DNA of 64,000 nt from Brachynemurus nebulosus (lineage: Eukaryota > Arthropoda > Insecta > Neuroptera > Myrmeleontidae). The notes under the pieces were generated by a model. That model worked only from the letters and a program-made list of their open reading frames with translations, did not search any database and had not been told where the DNA came from. The stretch is from NCBI GenBank assembly GCA_035578155.1, contig JAPWDM010000008.1, positions 3,927,347 to 3,991,346 on the forward strand, given 5' to 3'. How positions within the stretch are numbered: position 1 is the first letter of the stretch; each line of letters starts with the position of its first letter. This document shows positions 1 to 12,446 of the stretch, one piece after another. A program made the position numbers and the translations under genes.

Positions 1-168
1 GGTGCGGCCGAAGATTCGGCTGATTTTTGGCCGAAACCGAAAGTGAAGGTTCGGTCGGTCACTAATTTCGTAACAGTTGATACTCTTTTTCAAAATAAAA
101 TATTTTTCTATTGGATTCTGGTGAATTTGATTTTTCTCCATAAATCTTGTCACCCTAATTGTTGGGTA

Positions 169-700
169 CAGCTAAACCTCTTTTTATGCAGTTTTTTTCT
201 ATGCTGTTTTTAAAAAAAAAAAATGGCCATTAAAATGCATAATATGAATCAAAATCAAAAGACAGTAAGAAGCTTAAACATTTACTATAATAACTTTCTT
301 TAATAAAGATACTTTTTAAGGGCTTAAGCATTTAATCAATACATTGCATAAGAACATAAGTTATTGCATCATTTCATTTTTTTATAGATGTATTTTTCAA
401 AATTTTCATAATATTATAATTATAAAAATGAAATAAAATATTTCTACGTGTAAATTAAGGCTTTATTTTGTTTAGAAAAGTAACTTCTATTGAAATTGTG
501 AGTTTTTGAGCGTTTTGAGTTATGTATTTTCGATTAAACTTTTTTTATGCGGTCCCGATCCACCGCATAAAAAAAGTTTCTTTTACAATCTGGACCGAAC
601 TAATCTTTTTATAGCTATTTATGATATTTTTGAATATATTTTTTTTTGTGCGATTTTTTTTATGCGGTCCCTATCCACCGTATAAAAAAAAGTTCAGCTG
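169..700. mobile_element. TA-flanked MITE, mariner-like family M1 (copy 1)
   Basis: The ends are inverted repeats starting CAGCTRAAC and each is flanked by TA. Inside the ends are poly-A/T-rich blocks with the ATGCGGTCCCGATCCACC motif, which is also repeated near 545. A homologous inverted copy lies at 27947-28415, sharing the interior (ATGGCCATTAAAATGCATAA and following). No coding capacity is seen. TA duplication points to the Tc1/mariner group; the superfamily is inferred. Confidence 0.7.
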
Positions 701-801
701 TAATTTGGTCTAGAATCAACATTATATTTATCTCCTACCCAAAAAGGAAATTCATAATTATGCATGTGTTTTGTTTAATGTACTTACTTATAATATTTTA
801 G

Positions 802-1599
802 GAGCCGAGCGAATTTTTGCCAGATTTAAATAGTTTACATACGGAAATCAAAATTGAACAAGATGAAATAGATGAAGACCATTTAGCAAATTTAAAAAAA
901 CATAAAATTTCGAGTTTCGGCAAAAAACTATTTCAGTGTGATACATGTAATAAAACATTTACTTGTTCAAGTCATTTAAAAATACATCAAAGAATTCACA
1001 GTGGTGAAAAACCATACAAGTGTAATGTGTGTTCTAAAACATTTACTGTTTCAGGTACTTTAAAAAAACATGAAAGAATACACAGTGGTGAGAAACCATA
1101 TCAGTGTAATATGTGTACTAAAACATTTAGTCAGTTAAGTAATTTAAAAACACATGAAAGAACTCATAGTGGTGAAAAACCATACAAGTGTAATATATGT
1201 ACTAAAACATTTACTACTTCAAGTAATTTAAGAACACATTCAAAAATTCATTATAATGGAGAACGACACAAGTGTTATATATGTTTCAAGACATTTAATC
1301 GTTTAAGTCATTTAAAAACACATTATGTAACAGTCCACCGTGATGAAAGACTGTATGAGTGTAATGTATGTTTTGAAACATTTACTACTTCACTTGACTT
1401 AAAAATACATACAAAAATTCATAATGGTGGAAAATTATACAAATTAAATCTATGTTCAGAAATATTTAATCAGTCAATTCATTTAAAAACACATGAAAAA
1501 ATACACAATGTTGTGAAACCATTTAAATGTACGGCTACCATCATTAAAATCATTAAACCCGAACAAACGATCTACAAAACTTCGGATTTTGGCTCGTAA
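802..1599 (+). CDS. C2H2 zinc-finger protein E, exon 2 (5' exon outside window)
   Basis: Plus-strand finger exon. A TTTTAG acceptor ends at 801 and the reading frame runs 265 codons to TAA. The leader (about residues 1-45) carries SLHTEIKIEQDE, as in exon 2 of genes A-D, so an exon 1 coding the start Met is expected upstream, beyond the window. Six C2H2 fingers look complete. Finger 5 has an H-x4-H spacing. Finger 7 has lost its first Cys (KLNLC), and an eighth stops after its first Cys, followed by an unrelated tail. Linkers decay from SGEKPY to NGGKLY and NVVKPF towards the C-terminus. It is a likely nuclear DNA-binding protein or a copy in decay, and the only member on this strand. Confidence is high for family, moderate for function. 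Confidence 0.75.
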   Translation, partial: EPSEFLPDLNSLHTEIKIEQDEIDEDHLANLKKHKISSFGKKLFQCDTCNKTFTCSSHLKIHQRIHSGEKPYKCNVCSKTFTVSGTLKKHERIHSGEKPYQCNMCTKTFSQLSNLKTHERTHSGEKPYKCNICTKTFTTSSNLRTHSKIHYNGERHKCYICFKTFNRLSHLKTHYVTVHRDERLYECNVCFETFTTSLDLKIHTKIHNGGKLYKLNLCSEIFNQSIHLKTHEKIHNVVKPFKCTATIIKIIKPEQTIYKTSDFGS

Positions 1600-1846
1600 A
1601 ATCCGGACATTTTTTAGTATTCAAATTGTTTTGATGGTAAACAATATATACACTAATGCTTCACAAAACGTAACATCAAGAAAGATTTGTCTCTTTCTAT
1701 GTTACTATAAGTGAAGCGTATATAGGGATGTTCAAAATGTACAAATATATAGATATACGTATAAAGGCAATAAAGGTAACTGTGATAAAAATAAAAAATG
1801 AAATAAAAAGTTTTTTACATGGCAAATCCGTAATAATAAATGCACA

Positions 1847-2067
1847 TAGGGTAAAAGCCCCCTTTGTGGAACGGTATCTAATTATGAACATTTACATATT
1901 ATTGAAGTTATTTCTGAAAGAAACGTTTAATAACAAAAATTATTATTAATAGAATGATTGGTTTTCAATTTAAATTCACCTCGCATTTAAAGTTTCCTTA
2001 CTTAATTAAAGAAATAAATATGTAAATGTCAAAACTGTTCCAGTATTAGATACCGTTCCACAAAGGG
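1847..2067. mobile_element. Short inverted-repeat element related to the 48.2-49.5 kb element
   Basis: A perfect 20-bp inverted repeat, CCCTTTGTGGAACGGTATCT, lies at 1860-1879 and 2048-2067. The left part (AGGGTAAAAG, then TGAAGTTATTTCTGAAAGAA and onward to about 1985) matches the left part of the element at 48225-49525, so both belong to one family or share a module. Non-coding. Confidence 0.65.
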
Positions 2068-2090
2068 AACGGTATATTAGTACCGTTGCA

Positions 2091-3104
2091 TCATTTTTTT
2101 TTTTAGAGTTAAAAATATTTTTAAATATTCATGTTATGATATCATTTCTGAGAAATAACATCGTGAAGTGTGCACATATTCTGTTCAAAACTAAATATGT
2201 ATTTAATTATCTAATATATTAACCCCTTTAGGAGTAATTTTTAGAAAAAATTCAACTGAAGAGTGTGCATTGTCTTATATCGATAACTGGAGGCTGTATA
2301 ATACAGAGCGGTCATATTGTAAATAAATTAAACAAAATGTACCAAACTTGCAATTATACTTATAAAGATATTAAATTTTTTATCTAAAAAGTTGTAATAT
2401 ATGGCGGTACTAAACGGGTTAATTTATTATTTTGTATAAAAAATATATAAACATATGATAATTTGAAGATTTGAAAATAATATGTACATATCGCTCATTT
2501 GCGAGGAGGGTGACAGAACTCAAAAATCACCCTTATTGAGTTGAGGGTATAGGCGGTCACGGAAAATGTCATTCTTTTTGCTAACAAAACGACATCACAC
2601 TAGATACATAAATGAGAGAACGAGAGAGGTTTTAACTTTATATTCTATCGCACTTTTCCAATTGACTGACATAAGTACTCTTTCTATTTTTAAAACTTTA
2701 AACCATCGTACTGAAAAACAGCTTTTTTTTGAGTTATGTCGAGCTTCTCGCAAATGAGCGATATGTGACTAAAAATCTATGAGTTAATGTTTAAATAAAT
2801 CAGAATATACATATGACACATTTTACATGAGGATCCATAAATTATATACGTATTTCTTTTATTTAAAAATATCTAAAGGAACATAGTGTATACACTACAT
2901 TTTAGCAAAAAAAAACTGATGACAAGATAAACAAATAACGTTCCATCTCTTTCTCTGTATTCAGTTTGTGAAGGAACCTTACTGTGAAGCACACGTATAA
3001 TATGTATATTTTCTTATCCAACTTTCAATCGAAAAACTCTAGTCTTAATTATGTACAAAATAAAACAATAAATATTTATATATATAATAGATTCTTTATT
3101 AATA
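2091..3104. other. AT-rich intergenic DNA, no gene recognised
   Basis: No frame here looks conserved. An inverted motif, ATATCGCTCATTTGCGAGGA at 2488 and its complement near 2746-2763, suggests another small foldback element of about 275 bp. Otherwise I see nothing that can be named. Confidence 0.4.
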
Positions 3105-3489
3105 AGTACTTTCCACAGACCAATGAACAATATTATATTATACTACTAGACAAAGCGTAAAGTCAGTTTGTAGGCATTTTTCTTGAATTTTTGAGCAAAT
3201 GCGACTACAATATTGCAAGACATAATTTGTATACGTACGTATTTTGAAAATAAAGCGAATACCACTTTCTTTCTTTCAAAATTTTGCAGTTTCTTCTCAA
3301 AAAGGTAAAATTTTATTATCAATATTATATTTTTACAATAATTATTTGATAAAGTTACTACGTATACCATCCATTACTACATTACAGAATATTAGTAAGG
3401 TCGGAACTTGGCCGTAACTGACTGCCTCAGTTATACATTTATATAATTAGTCTATATAATATATAATATGTTCATTGGTCTGTGGTACT
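3105..3489. mobile_element. Inverted-repeat (MITE-like) element
   Basis: The ends are complementary: AGTACTTTCCACAGACCAAT at 3105 and ATTGGTCTGTGGTACT ending at 3489, continuing inward over GAACA(A)TATTATA. About 385 bp, with no coding potential. Superfamily not assignable. Confidence 0.6.
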
Positions 3490-4055
3490 TTTTTTAAAGG
3501 CATATACCATCCATTTTTAAGTTAAAATTTCACATACCCTTTCCCTCCTCCTTCTAACGTTTTTACACCAAAATGTCATAGTATTTTCCAGGGCTGGGAA
3601 CTATTTAAAATGATTTCATTTTAAATATGTATTTAAAATACAAAATGGCATTTTGCATTTTCTATTTTAAATAAGTTCGGTCAAAGTTTTATTTTGTATT
3701 TAAAATGAAAATTTGAGTTAAATTTGTTACAAGAGCTACAAGTCTTTCAAGTCAAACTTTTGTGACTCAAGTTGTGTTCTGCTATCTTTAAGATACGGTT
3801 TGAATACGTCAAAGCTGAATTAAATTTTACAATATTTTTGTGTTAAATTTTGTTTTCATATCATGCAAACTTTATAAAATTTTCTCAAAAGACGGCCCTT
3901 ATTTATTTTTAGTACGTTTAACATTTTAGAATTTTTTATTTTACCAATATAAAAATAATGGTATATGGAATAAATTTAAAGTAAAAAAAAAGCTTTTTTT
4001 CAGGAAATTTCAGCTCCCTCCAACCATAGGGGGCCCTACACATCAAAAGGTAGCG

Positions 4056-4056
4056 A

Positions 4057-4137
<81 letters not shown>
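4056..4137. repeat. TA microsatellite followed by poly-T
   Basis: Uninterrupted (AT)n to about 4107, then about 30 T residues. Low-complexity sequence. Confidence 0.9.
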
Positions 4138-4249
4138 CTTCATAATCGTGTTATACGGGTCCGAAAACGGATAGCGCCCCTAGTCTCGTTCTTATCGTAT
4201 AGACTGTATAAGTCTAATTTTTTCCAGAGAAAAATTCGACTAAAAATCA

Positions 4250-5815
4250 CAGTATATCTACTTAATAAATCTCTAACACTGACTGACTGACAAACAACGC
4301 ACAGCCCAAACCGTTGGGTTTAGAAGAATGAAATTTTGCATAGCAGTTCCCTATGTAACGTAGATGAGCACTAAGAAAGAATTTCTGAATAGGGGATGAA
4401 AATTTTTGTATACAAATTCGTTATTTTTGAAGTTAGCGATATAAAAATATGTTTCTATGACTAAATGAATAAATCGGGGAGAGTACGATATCCGAGGCGA
4501 CAAAATTTGACAAGCGGATCTGATAGATTTTGGCATTCTAAGCAAAAAATAAAGAGTAAAAAAAATTTGAAATTCGCCTTAGTTTTCGAGATATCGATCG
4601 TTAAACTCAGGGGTGGTCAACCCGCGGGCCGCATGTGGCCCGCCTTGAACTTTTTTTGGCCCGCGAGAATAAATATATTTATTTTATAATGACCAAGGTA
4701 GTGAAAACCAATGTATTAAAAAAATACATAATGTGAGCATAAGTGAGCATAATTTACATGCGGCCCGCGGAGTTATGATTCGATCCGCAAGATCATTTGG
4801 GTTGGCCACCCCTGGTTAAACTTGTATTTAAGGTTACCCTTTGCTCAAAAGTTAGGCTAGTTATGACAATAAACTTCGATTTTTCATATAAAAACTAAGT
4901 GGTGAGGTTAGTTAAGGTTACCCTCTGCCCGAAGGTTAGGGCAGTTTTGACAATAAACTTCGATTTTTCATATAAATATTTCAATTTAAGAGAGTGACTG
5001 ACATCCCTTTCTAGTATTGCTCAAATTGACTTTTAAATTCGGGAATCTCATTTCTACATTATTCGCGTTGAAGAAGTTCTTGAACTACTTAAATAGTAGG
5101 ATTATGTCGACACAGTCAACCCCTGGTTAATTACTTCTAAATTGAATATTAGCAAAATGACCAAAAACAAGTCAAACACATCTGCAAATTTAATATTTAT
5201 TATTTTTCACAAACTTTTCGCAAAATTATCTCCAACCGCCCCTGTTGATGTGATTCAAACAAATTGTATATTAATAGATAGCTCTTTAAAAAAAAAAGCT
5301 TTTGCTCTATCTCTTACCGTTAAGTACGTTTGAAACATTAAACTTTTAATATTTTACCAAAATATTACACCATACACAAATACAATATATACGAATTTCA
5401 TGACAACTTAAATACAAGTTTAACGATCGATACCTCGAAAACTAAGGCGAATTTCAAAATTTTTTACTCTTTATTTTTTGCTTAGAATGCCAAAATCGTA
5501 CTCGTGCCAATAAATCTTTAACACTGACTGACAGACAACGCACAGCCTAAACTGTCAGGTTTAGAAGGACGAAATTTAGGACAGAAGATATGAAAATTGG
5601 CACCTAGGCTTCTATTTATAAATAAAAGTCAGTTGTGTAAACGTTTCTGGAAATTTAACCGTAAGAGGTTAAAATAGGAAATGAAAGTTCGTTATTTTTG
5701 AAGTTATGAACGTGGATGTTGATTTCAGGCTTTTGAAAAACATTTAAAGTGAGCAGAAAGTGAGTACCTAATAAAAAGACGTCGATGGGAAATCCCATCG
5801 GGTATACGGTTAGTA
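4250..5815. repeat. Dispersed repeat family R2 with an internal inverted arrangement
   Basis: Two blocks (about 4250-4450 and 5495-5815) share the signature CTGACTGACAGACAACGCAC, and the second ends with GGGTATACGGTTAGT. Further copies lie at about 35765-36350. Between them, 4490-4607 plus 4815-4830 is the reverse complement of 5395-5510. This gives a foldback whose one arm carries the hAT-like insertion at 4608-4814. Non-coding. Confidence 0.65.
4608..4814. mobile_element. hAT-like MITE with perfect 8-bp TSD
   Basis: The terminal inverted repeats (TIRs) are CAGGGGTGGTCAACCCGCGG at the left and the related CAGGGGTGGCCAACCC on the complement of the right end. The TSD GTTAAACT is perfect (4600-4607 and 4815-4822). 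The inverted paralogous sequence at about 5410-5450 has the same site without the insert, so the boundaries are well supported. It is GC-rich relative to its surroundings. CAGGG ends with an 8-bp TSD are the hAT hallmark. Confidence 0.85.
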
Positions 5816-5947
5816 ATTAATATTTCGACAAAACAGACTCAGTTTAAAGCCAATTTATTGTTATAAATACATTTTAATTATACATACATAAAGGACATAA
5901 TATCTGATATAAAAATATATACCTGTTTATAGACAAAGCCAAACAAT

Positions 5948-6266
5948 GGACCATTTTCTCAAATATGTAGCAATCTGTCACCAGGGCGGCGACACAGGTA
6001 TTTGGGAATACATGTTTATAATCGAGATATTAATTTAACCAACCAAAAATCACCTGTTAATTCCACTTTAGCAACGAAATTTTCCAATTCGGTTACCTAG
6101 GAATATTGTTTATTTTTTAGAAATTAATATTCCAACTATAGAGATGTAGTTCCGAATAACCCGTGTCGCCGCCCTGGTGTTAAACAAATTTTCTCATGTG
6201 GTTACATAGCAATTTTTAAATTAAAATTTCAATCATAGAGATGCAGATATTTTGAGAAAATGGCTC
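5948..6266. mobile_element. Inverted-repeat element family M2, copy without nested insert
   Basis: Outer ends are CCATTTTCTCAAATAT and ATATTTTGAGAAAATGG. Sub-terminal inverted arms CACCAGGGCGGCGACAC lie at about 5979 and 6178. The inverted copy at 20494-21263 has the same parts plus a nested element. This copy preserves the empty target (GATATTAATTTAACC) that defines that nested insertion. Confidence 0.75.
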
Positions 6267-6321
6267 ATATAAGTAGAAAATGGAAACTTAAATGAATTTT
6301 TCTCTACAAGAATTTTTATTA

Positions 6322-6643
<322 letters not shown>

Positions 6644-7441
6644 TTAACATTCATCACATTTAAATGATTTTTCTCCTGTATGTATTTTTTCATGTCTTTT
6701 TAAATGACCTGACTGTGAAAATGTTTTAAAACATGTATTGCATTTGAATAGTTTTTCTCCTGTATGTATTTTTTCATGTGCTTTCAAATTACTTAAGTGA
6801 GAAAATGTTTTAAAACATGTATTGCATTTGAAGAGTTTTTCTCCTGTATGTATTTTTTCATGTGCTTTCAAATTACTTAAGTGAGAAAATGTTTTAAAAC
6901 ATGTATTGCATTTGAATGGTTTTTCTCCTGTATGTATTTTTTCATGTGATTGCAAATGGCCTAACTGAGTAAATGTTTTACAACATACATTGCATTTGAA
7001 TGGTTTTTTTCCTGTATGTATTCTTTTATGTGTCTTCAAATTGTCCGACCGAGTAAATTTTTTTGGACATACGTTACATTTAAATGGTTTTCCTTTTCTA
7101 TGTGTTCTATCGTGTGTTTGTTGAGTGGTACTCTGTGTGTTAGATATTCTAAAATTTTCACAACTTTCGTTCGATAAACCACTTTTTTCGGTTAACATAT
7201 CCTCTGTATCATCTTCTAATTTAATTTCCGTATGTAATTGTCTCCATAAATTATCAGTATTGCTTTCGTCCAATTCCAATTCGATTTCTTTTGGATAATA
7301 TAAAGCTATTTCTGTTTTTGTGATATTTGAAAATGAGTTGTTTACATTCTGTGAATTTTCTTCCTCTTTTATTTTCACAGTACATGTATCAGTCACTGAT
7401 GCAGATCCTTTACTTTTCATTTTTTCTTTTCTTGATTTCAT
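6644..7441 (-). CDS. C2H2 zinc-finger protein F (single-exon subfamily, truncated)
   Basis: 265 codons from ATG at 7441. The N-terminal leader (about residues 1-110) is acidic and contains TVKIKEEEN and LHTEIKLEDD, as in gene G at 40749-41834. Five C2H2 fingers follow with TGEKPF/TGEKLF linkers. Fingers 3 and 4 are identical (FKTFSHLSNLKAHEKIH), a fresh 84-bp duplication. The sixth finger stops after its second Cys: where relatives read C-S-K-K-F, three bases are missing and TAA is created, with the frame kept and fingers continuing downstream. The short form may still be made and bind DNA; otherwise it is a young pseudogene. No splice signal is needed for the start. Confidence 0.75.
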   Translation of the reverse strand: MKSRKEKMKSKGSASVTDTCTVKIKEEENSQNVNNSFSNITKTEIALYYPKEIELELDESNTDNLWRQLHTEIKLEDDTEDMLTEKSGLSNESCENFRISNTQSTTQQTHDRTHRKGKPFKCNVCPKKFTRSDNLKTHKRIHTGKKPFKCNVCCKTFTQLGHLQSHEKIHTGEKPFKCNTCFKTFSHLSNLKAHEKIHTGEKLFKCNTCFKTFSHLSNLKAHEKIHTGEKLFKCNTCFKTFSQSGHLKRHEKIHTGEKSFKCDEC

Positions 7442-7573
7442 TGAATATTTTTGACAATTTTATTTTAACAAGTTTGAATTAGAACGTGTATTTTTTTATT
7501 TTATGTTGGTACTTAGTCCTTTTCTCTGAGTATGTATTGAGTAAATGGAGTATATATGAGAAAATTATTGCTT

Positions 7574-7936
7574 GCATTCGCCAGAAAAATTTGTTAGTCT
7601 AACGTTATGTAACGGAGTTTATACCGTTACAAACCAGAGGGCTCGGATTCAAAAAATTGTGACTGCACGTCAGGAGTTAAGTATTTGCACCTTAAAATAT
7701 TAGAGGAAACCAGAAAAAAATACTTAACGTGCATTAATTTTTCGAATCAGAAGACTCCTTTTTCCGTCTAATGGCAAAAAAGCTCATGATTAATAATTTG
7801 GTAAATATTATTAATTTTGGAAAAAAAATATGTATAAAATTCTCTTTTTATTCACAATACGTTACAATTTACTATTATTCTTTTTTACAATGAAATTTTT
7901 ATAAAAGAAATTGTTTTCTTCCATGTTTTGCATACC
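7574..7936. repeat. Dispersed repeat family R1, copy 1
   Basis: Opens with TTCGCCAGAAAAATTTGTTA, passes through CCGTTACAAACCAGAGGGCTC and ends near ATGTTTTGCATACCATAT. A near full-length second copy is at about 26686-27165. Partial copies lie at 35546-35645, 36360-36470 (inverted), 47265-47475 and 54690-54880. AT-rich, with no open frame of note. Class unknown (SINE or MITE). Confidence 0.7.
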
Positions 7937-7941
7937 ATATA

Positions 7942-8081
7942 CAGGGTGTAAAACAAATAACTTTCGTCCCTTTGTGGGGTGACTCATAGCACCCTGTAGA
8001 CACTAAAACCGCAGGAATTTTTTCGAAATTAACAGTCGCGTCACCCTTCAAAAGGATAAGATTTCTTTCCTTTACACCCTG
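7942..8081. mobile_element. TA-flanked MITE, family M3 (copy 1)
   Basis: Ends CAGGGTGTAAAACAAATAA and, on the complement, CAGGGTGTAAAGGAAAG; TA on both sides. The right end abuts the TA microsatellite. 140 bp, non-coding. Confidence 0.75.
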
Positions 8082-8102
8082 TATATAATATATACACATA
8101 CA

Positions 8103-8398
<296 letters not shown>

Positions 8399-8399
8399 T

Positions 8400-9330
8400 A
8401 TAATAAACATTTTATTAAAAATAAAAATATAAAAAAAAATTATTTTACCATTATATTTAAACATCTGCTGACTGTTTAAATGATACATACACTATCGGAC
8501 AAAGGAAACCAAACACTTTTTTTTCCATAAATTCTGATTAAAATATTTTTGTAGCTTTTCACAGGAAAGTGTGAATTCCCAAATCACAGGACATTATGAA
8601 TATTGCAAAAACCATAACTCAGATATTAGTTATAAAACATGGCTGCATTATGCAGTATTAATTTAATAACAAATCACATTAAAAACTATACTTATGAATT
8701 GCCAAAAAACAGAAAAAAGAACATCACAGAACAATAGAATTTTACACAAGAAAAACTTCCATTGGTTGTAATTTTTCCATTTGTTGTTAATTGTTGATAC
8801 ACAACACAAACACTTTACAAAACTTTTCTTTTATTCACAATCTATCTAACGTACACATAAATATGTATTTATCTAAAAGGTATTTACAAAAATATGATTG
8901 CCATTAACATTAGTTATTTTATTACCTATTGCCTATTATTGGTATCCCAAATTGTTTACAATCTACAGTGTGTTTCCACATTTCATAGTTTCCAAGTAAA
9001 GTACATGAGAATAAACAGAAATTAATAACAATCTCAAATAACCGTTTATTTTTTCGTCTCTCAATTTTCTCACTAAGATCAAAAATTCATTATTAAACAA
9101 TTTTAAAATGTTAAAAGTTTATAAAAAGAGACAGATGTGAAAAAAGGCAAATTATATTACAATCAAAAATTTATTTAAAATCATGAACTTTATTTTAGCT
9201 GCAAAACCATCATAAATAACCCATAATAAGTACATAAGTATTAGTTTTTACAAAGATCGACTTTTAGGCATTGCAAGTTGAAACAGATCAAATTGGAACT
9301 TGTAAATGGCTAACTCTCTCATCAGGGGAA
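8400..9330. other. AT-rich intergenic DNA
   Basis: No supported gene. Only short, low-complexity open frames occur, with no repeat I can match elsewhere in the window. Confidence 0.4.
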
Positions 9331-10855
9331 ACACCCCAAAACTCGTAGTTTTAGATTTTAATTTTTTTTTTGTATTTTTATAATCTGCAAGTGTTGTGTA
9401 GCTGTGCTGGCCTATTAGTTTTGCAATAACTGTTTCTTTCTGTAAAGTACATGTGGGCAAAATGATCCATGCGTAAACCACCTAAAATATTTTTTTTCGT
9501 TTTTCTCCAAATCAATTGCAATAGGAAAGACGAAAATAACACAAAATAATAGTGCGCTAAATAAATAAGTAACGTACCTAAATTCGCTCACCTAAACCCA
9601 ATAGTCCAGAAGTAAAATTATTTTATAATAGAAAAATTCAACCGCCATTTTTGAAGAAGCCTGTAAACCGATTTGGACGTTTTAAATTTCTATGGATAGT
9701 ACTAATCGAATAATATCAAACAGGAAAGAAAATCAATGGGGAATCATCTCTACCAGTTTTTACAAGAAAATTTCAAATTGTTTCATGAAAAATTGTCAAA
9801 TAATCTTATTTATTAACCGATGAAAGTGTTACATACAAAGGAAACTGGATTGAAATCATAATTGAAGTTGCGATTTAAATCATTCAGCTCAACTTTTTTC
9901 ACTTTTATTAACTTTAATCACGTGTAATTCATACTGACACTTATGGATGTTATTGTATAGTAATATACAATTTTTTTTAAAAGGATAAATAAAAAAGGAC
10001 TAGAACATTATGAGAACAAAATTTGACGTCAAAATTTTAGTTACTATTTTCTCACACTCCTGTACTACAAATTTCATCCCCTAGAATTTAACTCTCAGCC
10101 GCCCCTATTTGTACAAATTTAAAAACTTTTATATCGTTCAATATCTCTAAAAAAAAATTGTGGTAGTCATCCTTTGCATTTTTTCTTTATCTCTAGTCAT
10201 TTTCAAAATAATGAGTATTTTATTCAATCTTGCCACAAAAGTTTTTAATTTTTGTTACAAAATTTTTCCAAGAATCATCTCCATTTATTTTACTTCATAG
10301 TTTCATGACACTCGAGTAGGTAGTATGATCTAAGATGATTTCCCCTTATAGACAATTCTTTAACTGAATAAATAATGCGTATTATGACAATTTTTTATGA
10401 AAAAATTTTGAAATTTTTCTGTAAAAGCTGACAGAGTTGATTCTTCATTGATTTTGTTTTACCGTTTGATAGTACTTGATTAGTACTATCCTTAGAAATT
10501 TAAAACGTCCAAATCGGTTTATAAGCTTCTTCAAAAATGGCGGTTGAATTTTACAATTATAAAATAAATTTACTTTTAAAATGACGTGTTCAAGTAAACG
10601 AATTTAGGTACGTTACTTACTCATTTAAAGTACTATTACTTAGTGTTATTTTCGTCTTTCCTATTGCAATATTGATTTGGAGAAAAACAAGAAAAAATCT
10701 TTTAAGTAGTTTACACGTGATTCATTTTACCCACATGTACTTTACAGAACCAACAGATATCGGAAAACTAATAGCCCAGCCCACCTACACAACACTGATA
10801 GCTTATAAAAATATAAAAATCATCAAAATCTAAAAGTACGAGTTTTTGCATGCTT
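9330..10855. mobile_element. Foldback element with about 400-bp inverted arms
   Basis: The left arm (about 9330-9740) and right arm (about 10440-10855) are long imperfect inverted repeats. Landmarks are GTAAAGTACATGTGGGCAAA against TTTACCCACATGTACTTTAC, and CGCCATTTTTGAAGAAGC against GCTTCTTCAAAAATGGCG. The roughly 700-bp loop is AT-rich and non-coding. The minus strand of the left arm keeps an open frame of about 78 codons (9248-9481) preceded by an acceptor-like ATATTTTAG; the same frame is broken in the right arm. Long-arm DNA element, class unknown. Confidence 0.65.
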
Positions 10856-11631
10856 TACCTTATGAAACAATTCGACAAAAATATGTATGTACATAAATTA
10901 TTTTCCATGACATTTTATGAAATGACGACATTAACTTCTACATATAAACATATACATAATATTATGTGAACGGCGAATGCTACTTAGTACTTACACATAC
11001 ATATAAAAGTTAGCTAAGTGTGTATTTCACACACATTAAATTAGGGTTCCTTAGTACATGCTACAAAGTTCCTTAGTACACGCAGCTGTGCAACCTATGG
11101 TATTTTTTAAGGTTTATTATGAAAATAAATAAATTACTTGACAATGTTATTTGCACTAGTGTTACTGAAAAGCCAATTAAGTGATAATTTGATTTCTTAA
11201 AAATCACATCGACTATGAAGTACAATAATTCTTAAAAACGAGTTATAAAAAAAAATTGTTAAAAGAACCTTAGTTTGATTTTAAGGGATTTTTCCAATGA
11301 TATACTGCACAATAAAGTACATGGAATTATTTTTGAAATTACTTACGAAAAATAAAAATTTTATTCATTTTTCAACATTTCTCTTAATAATATGAATTTT
11401 AATTTTTGGGAGATGTATAATATCGAAATATACTTTAACATAAAATTTCACTTCAGTTTTCGTATTTTAAATTCTTCTTCCGGACCCTATGATTGCGATA
11501 AATATATGTATGTACGTGGACTCTCTTATACACAACACATACATATAAAGAGGTACAAATTAAGATAGATTTTACTACATTTTATACGAGTATTAGTATG
11601 TATGTATATGTATATGTTTAACAATAAATTG
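10856..11631. other. AT-rich intergenic DNA
   Basis: Rich in TACATACATATGTA-type short repeats. No gene or element boundary recognised. Confidence 0.4.
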
Positions 11632-12446
11632 CAAGGTGTCAATTTAAAAACATACCAGGTCTCCTATCATGATAAATTGATAATCATATCTTTGAAACTG
11701 TAAAAGATAATAAATTTTCTCAAAACCATTTTTTAAGATGGATTGGGAACCATTATGATCCACATTAGTATCCTCTACAACCAGCTGCTAACATTCTAGC
11801 GGCCTTTTATCCTTAAATTTTTTAAAATTTTCATATCTTTCAAAACTCCCCGAGGCATAAGTGTGAAAATCGTGGAAGGTCTTCTGTTATTACCTCCCGG
11901 TCTGTAATGTTCGTTTGTGCATTTTGATTTTATAATTTGTAAAAATAAACTTGGAAAATAATAGATAATTTGACATTTATAACAATAAATTTGAATAAAT
12001 TGATTCAAATATTATTTTTTATAATTTTCCAAAAATAATGGAAAAATTAATAATAAGTATTTCGTATCTTTCGATTTTAAGATTATAATTTCTTACGATT
12101 TTATTTCAAATAGGCATGGGATTTGATACTTGTAAATTTGAATAAGAGAAAATACATCTCAACTTCCTGGAATTTATTTTTCGTATCCTTCAAATAATAA
12201 TCGATAAATTAAAATTATATTCGGTTTTAACGAATACCATTTTTAAAGAGCTTTCTACCATGAGTGAGGTCTTATAACTTAAAAAAATAAGTTCGGAGAT
12301 TCTGGACTTTAGTGAATTGGTTGCAAAATATCCTCATGTTGACCACATTGGTTCCCCCTCCATGTCCTAGAAACGGTTTTGAGAAATTTTAATTCTTTTA
12401 CAGTTCTACAGATATAAGGCCGGTTTGTATTTAAACTGACACCTTG
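11632..12446. mobile_element. Inverted-repeat element, CAAGGTGTC ends
   Basis: Left end CAAGGTGTCAATTTAAAAAC and complemented right end CAAGGTGTCAGTTTAAATAC. The inward sequences remain related (TTTGAAACTGTAAAAGATAA against TTCTTTTACAGTTCTACAGA). 815 bp, with no conserved coding frame. Confidence 0.65.
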
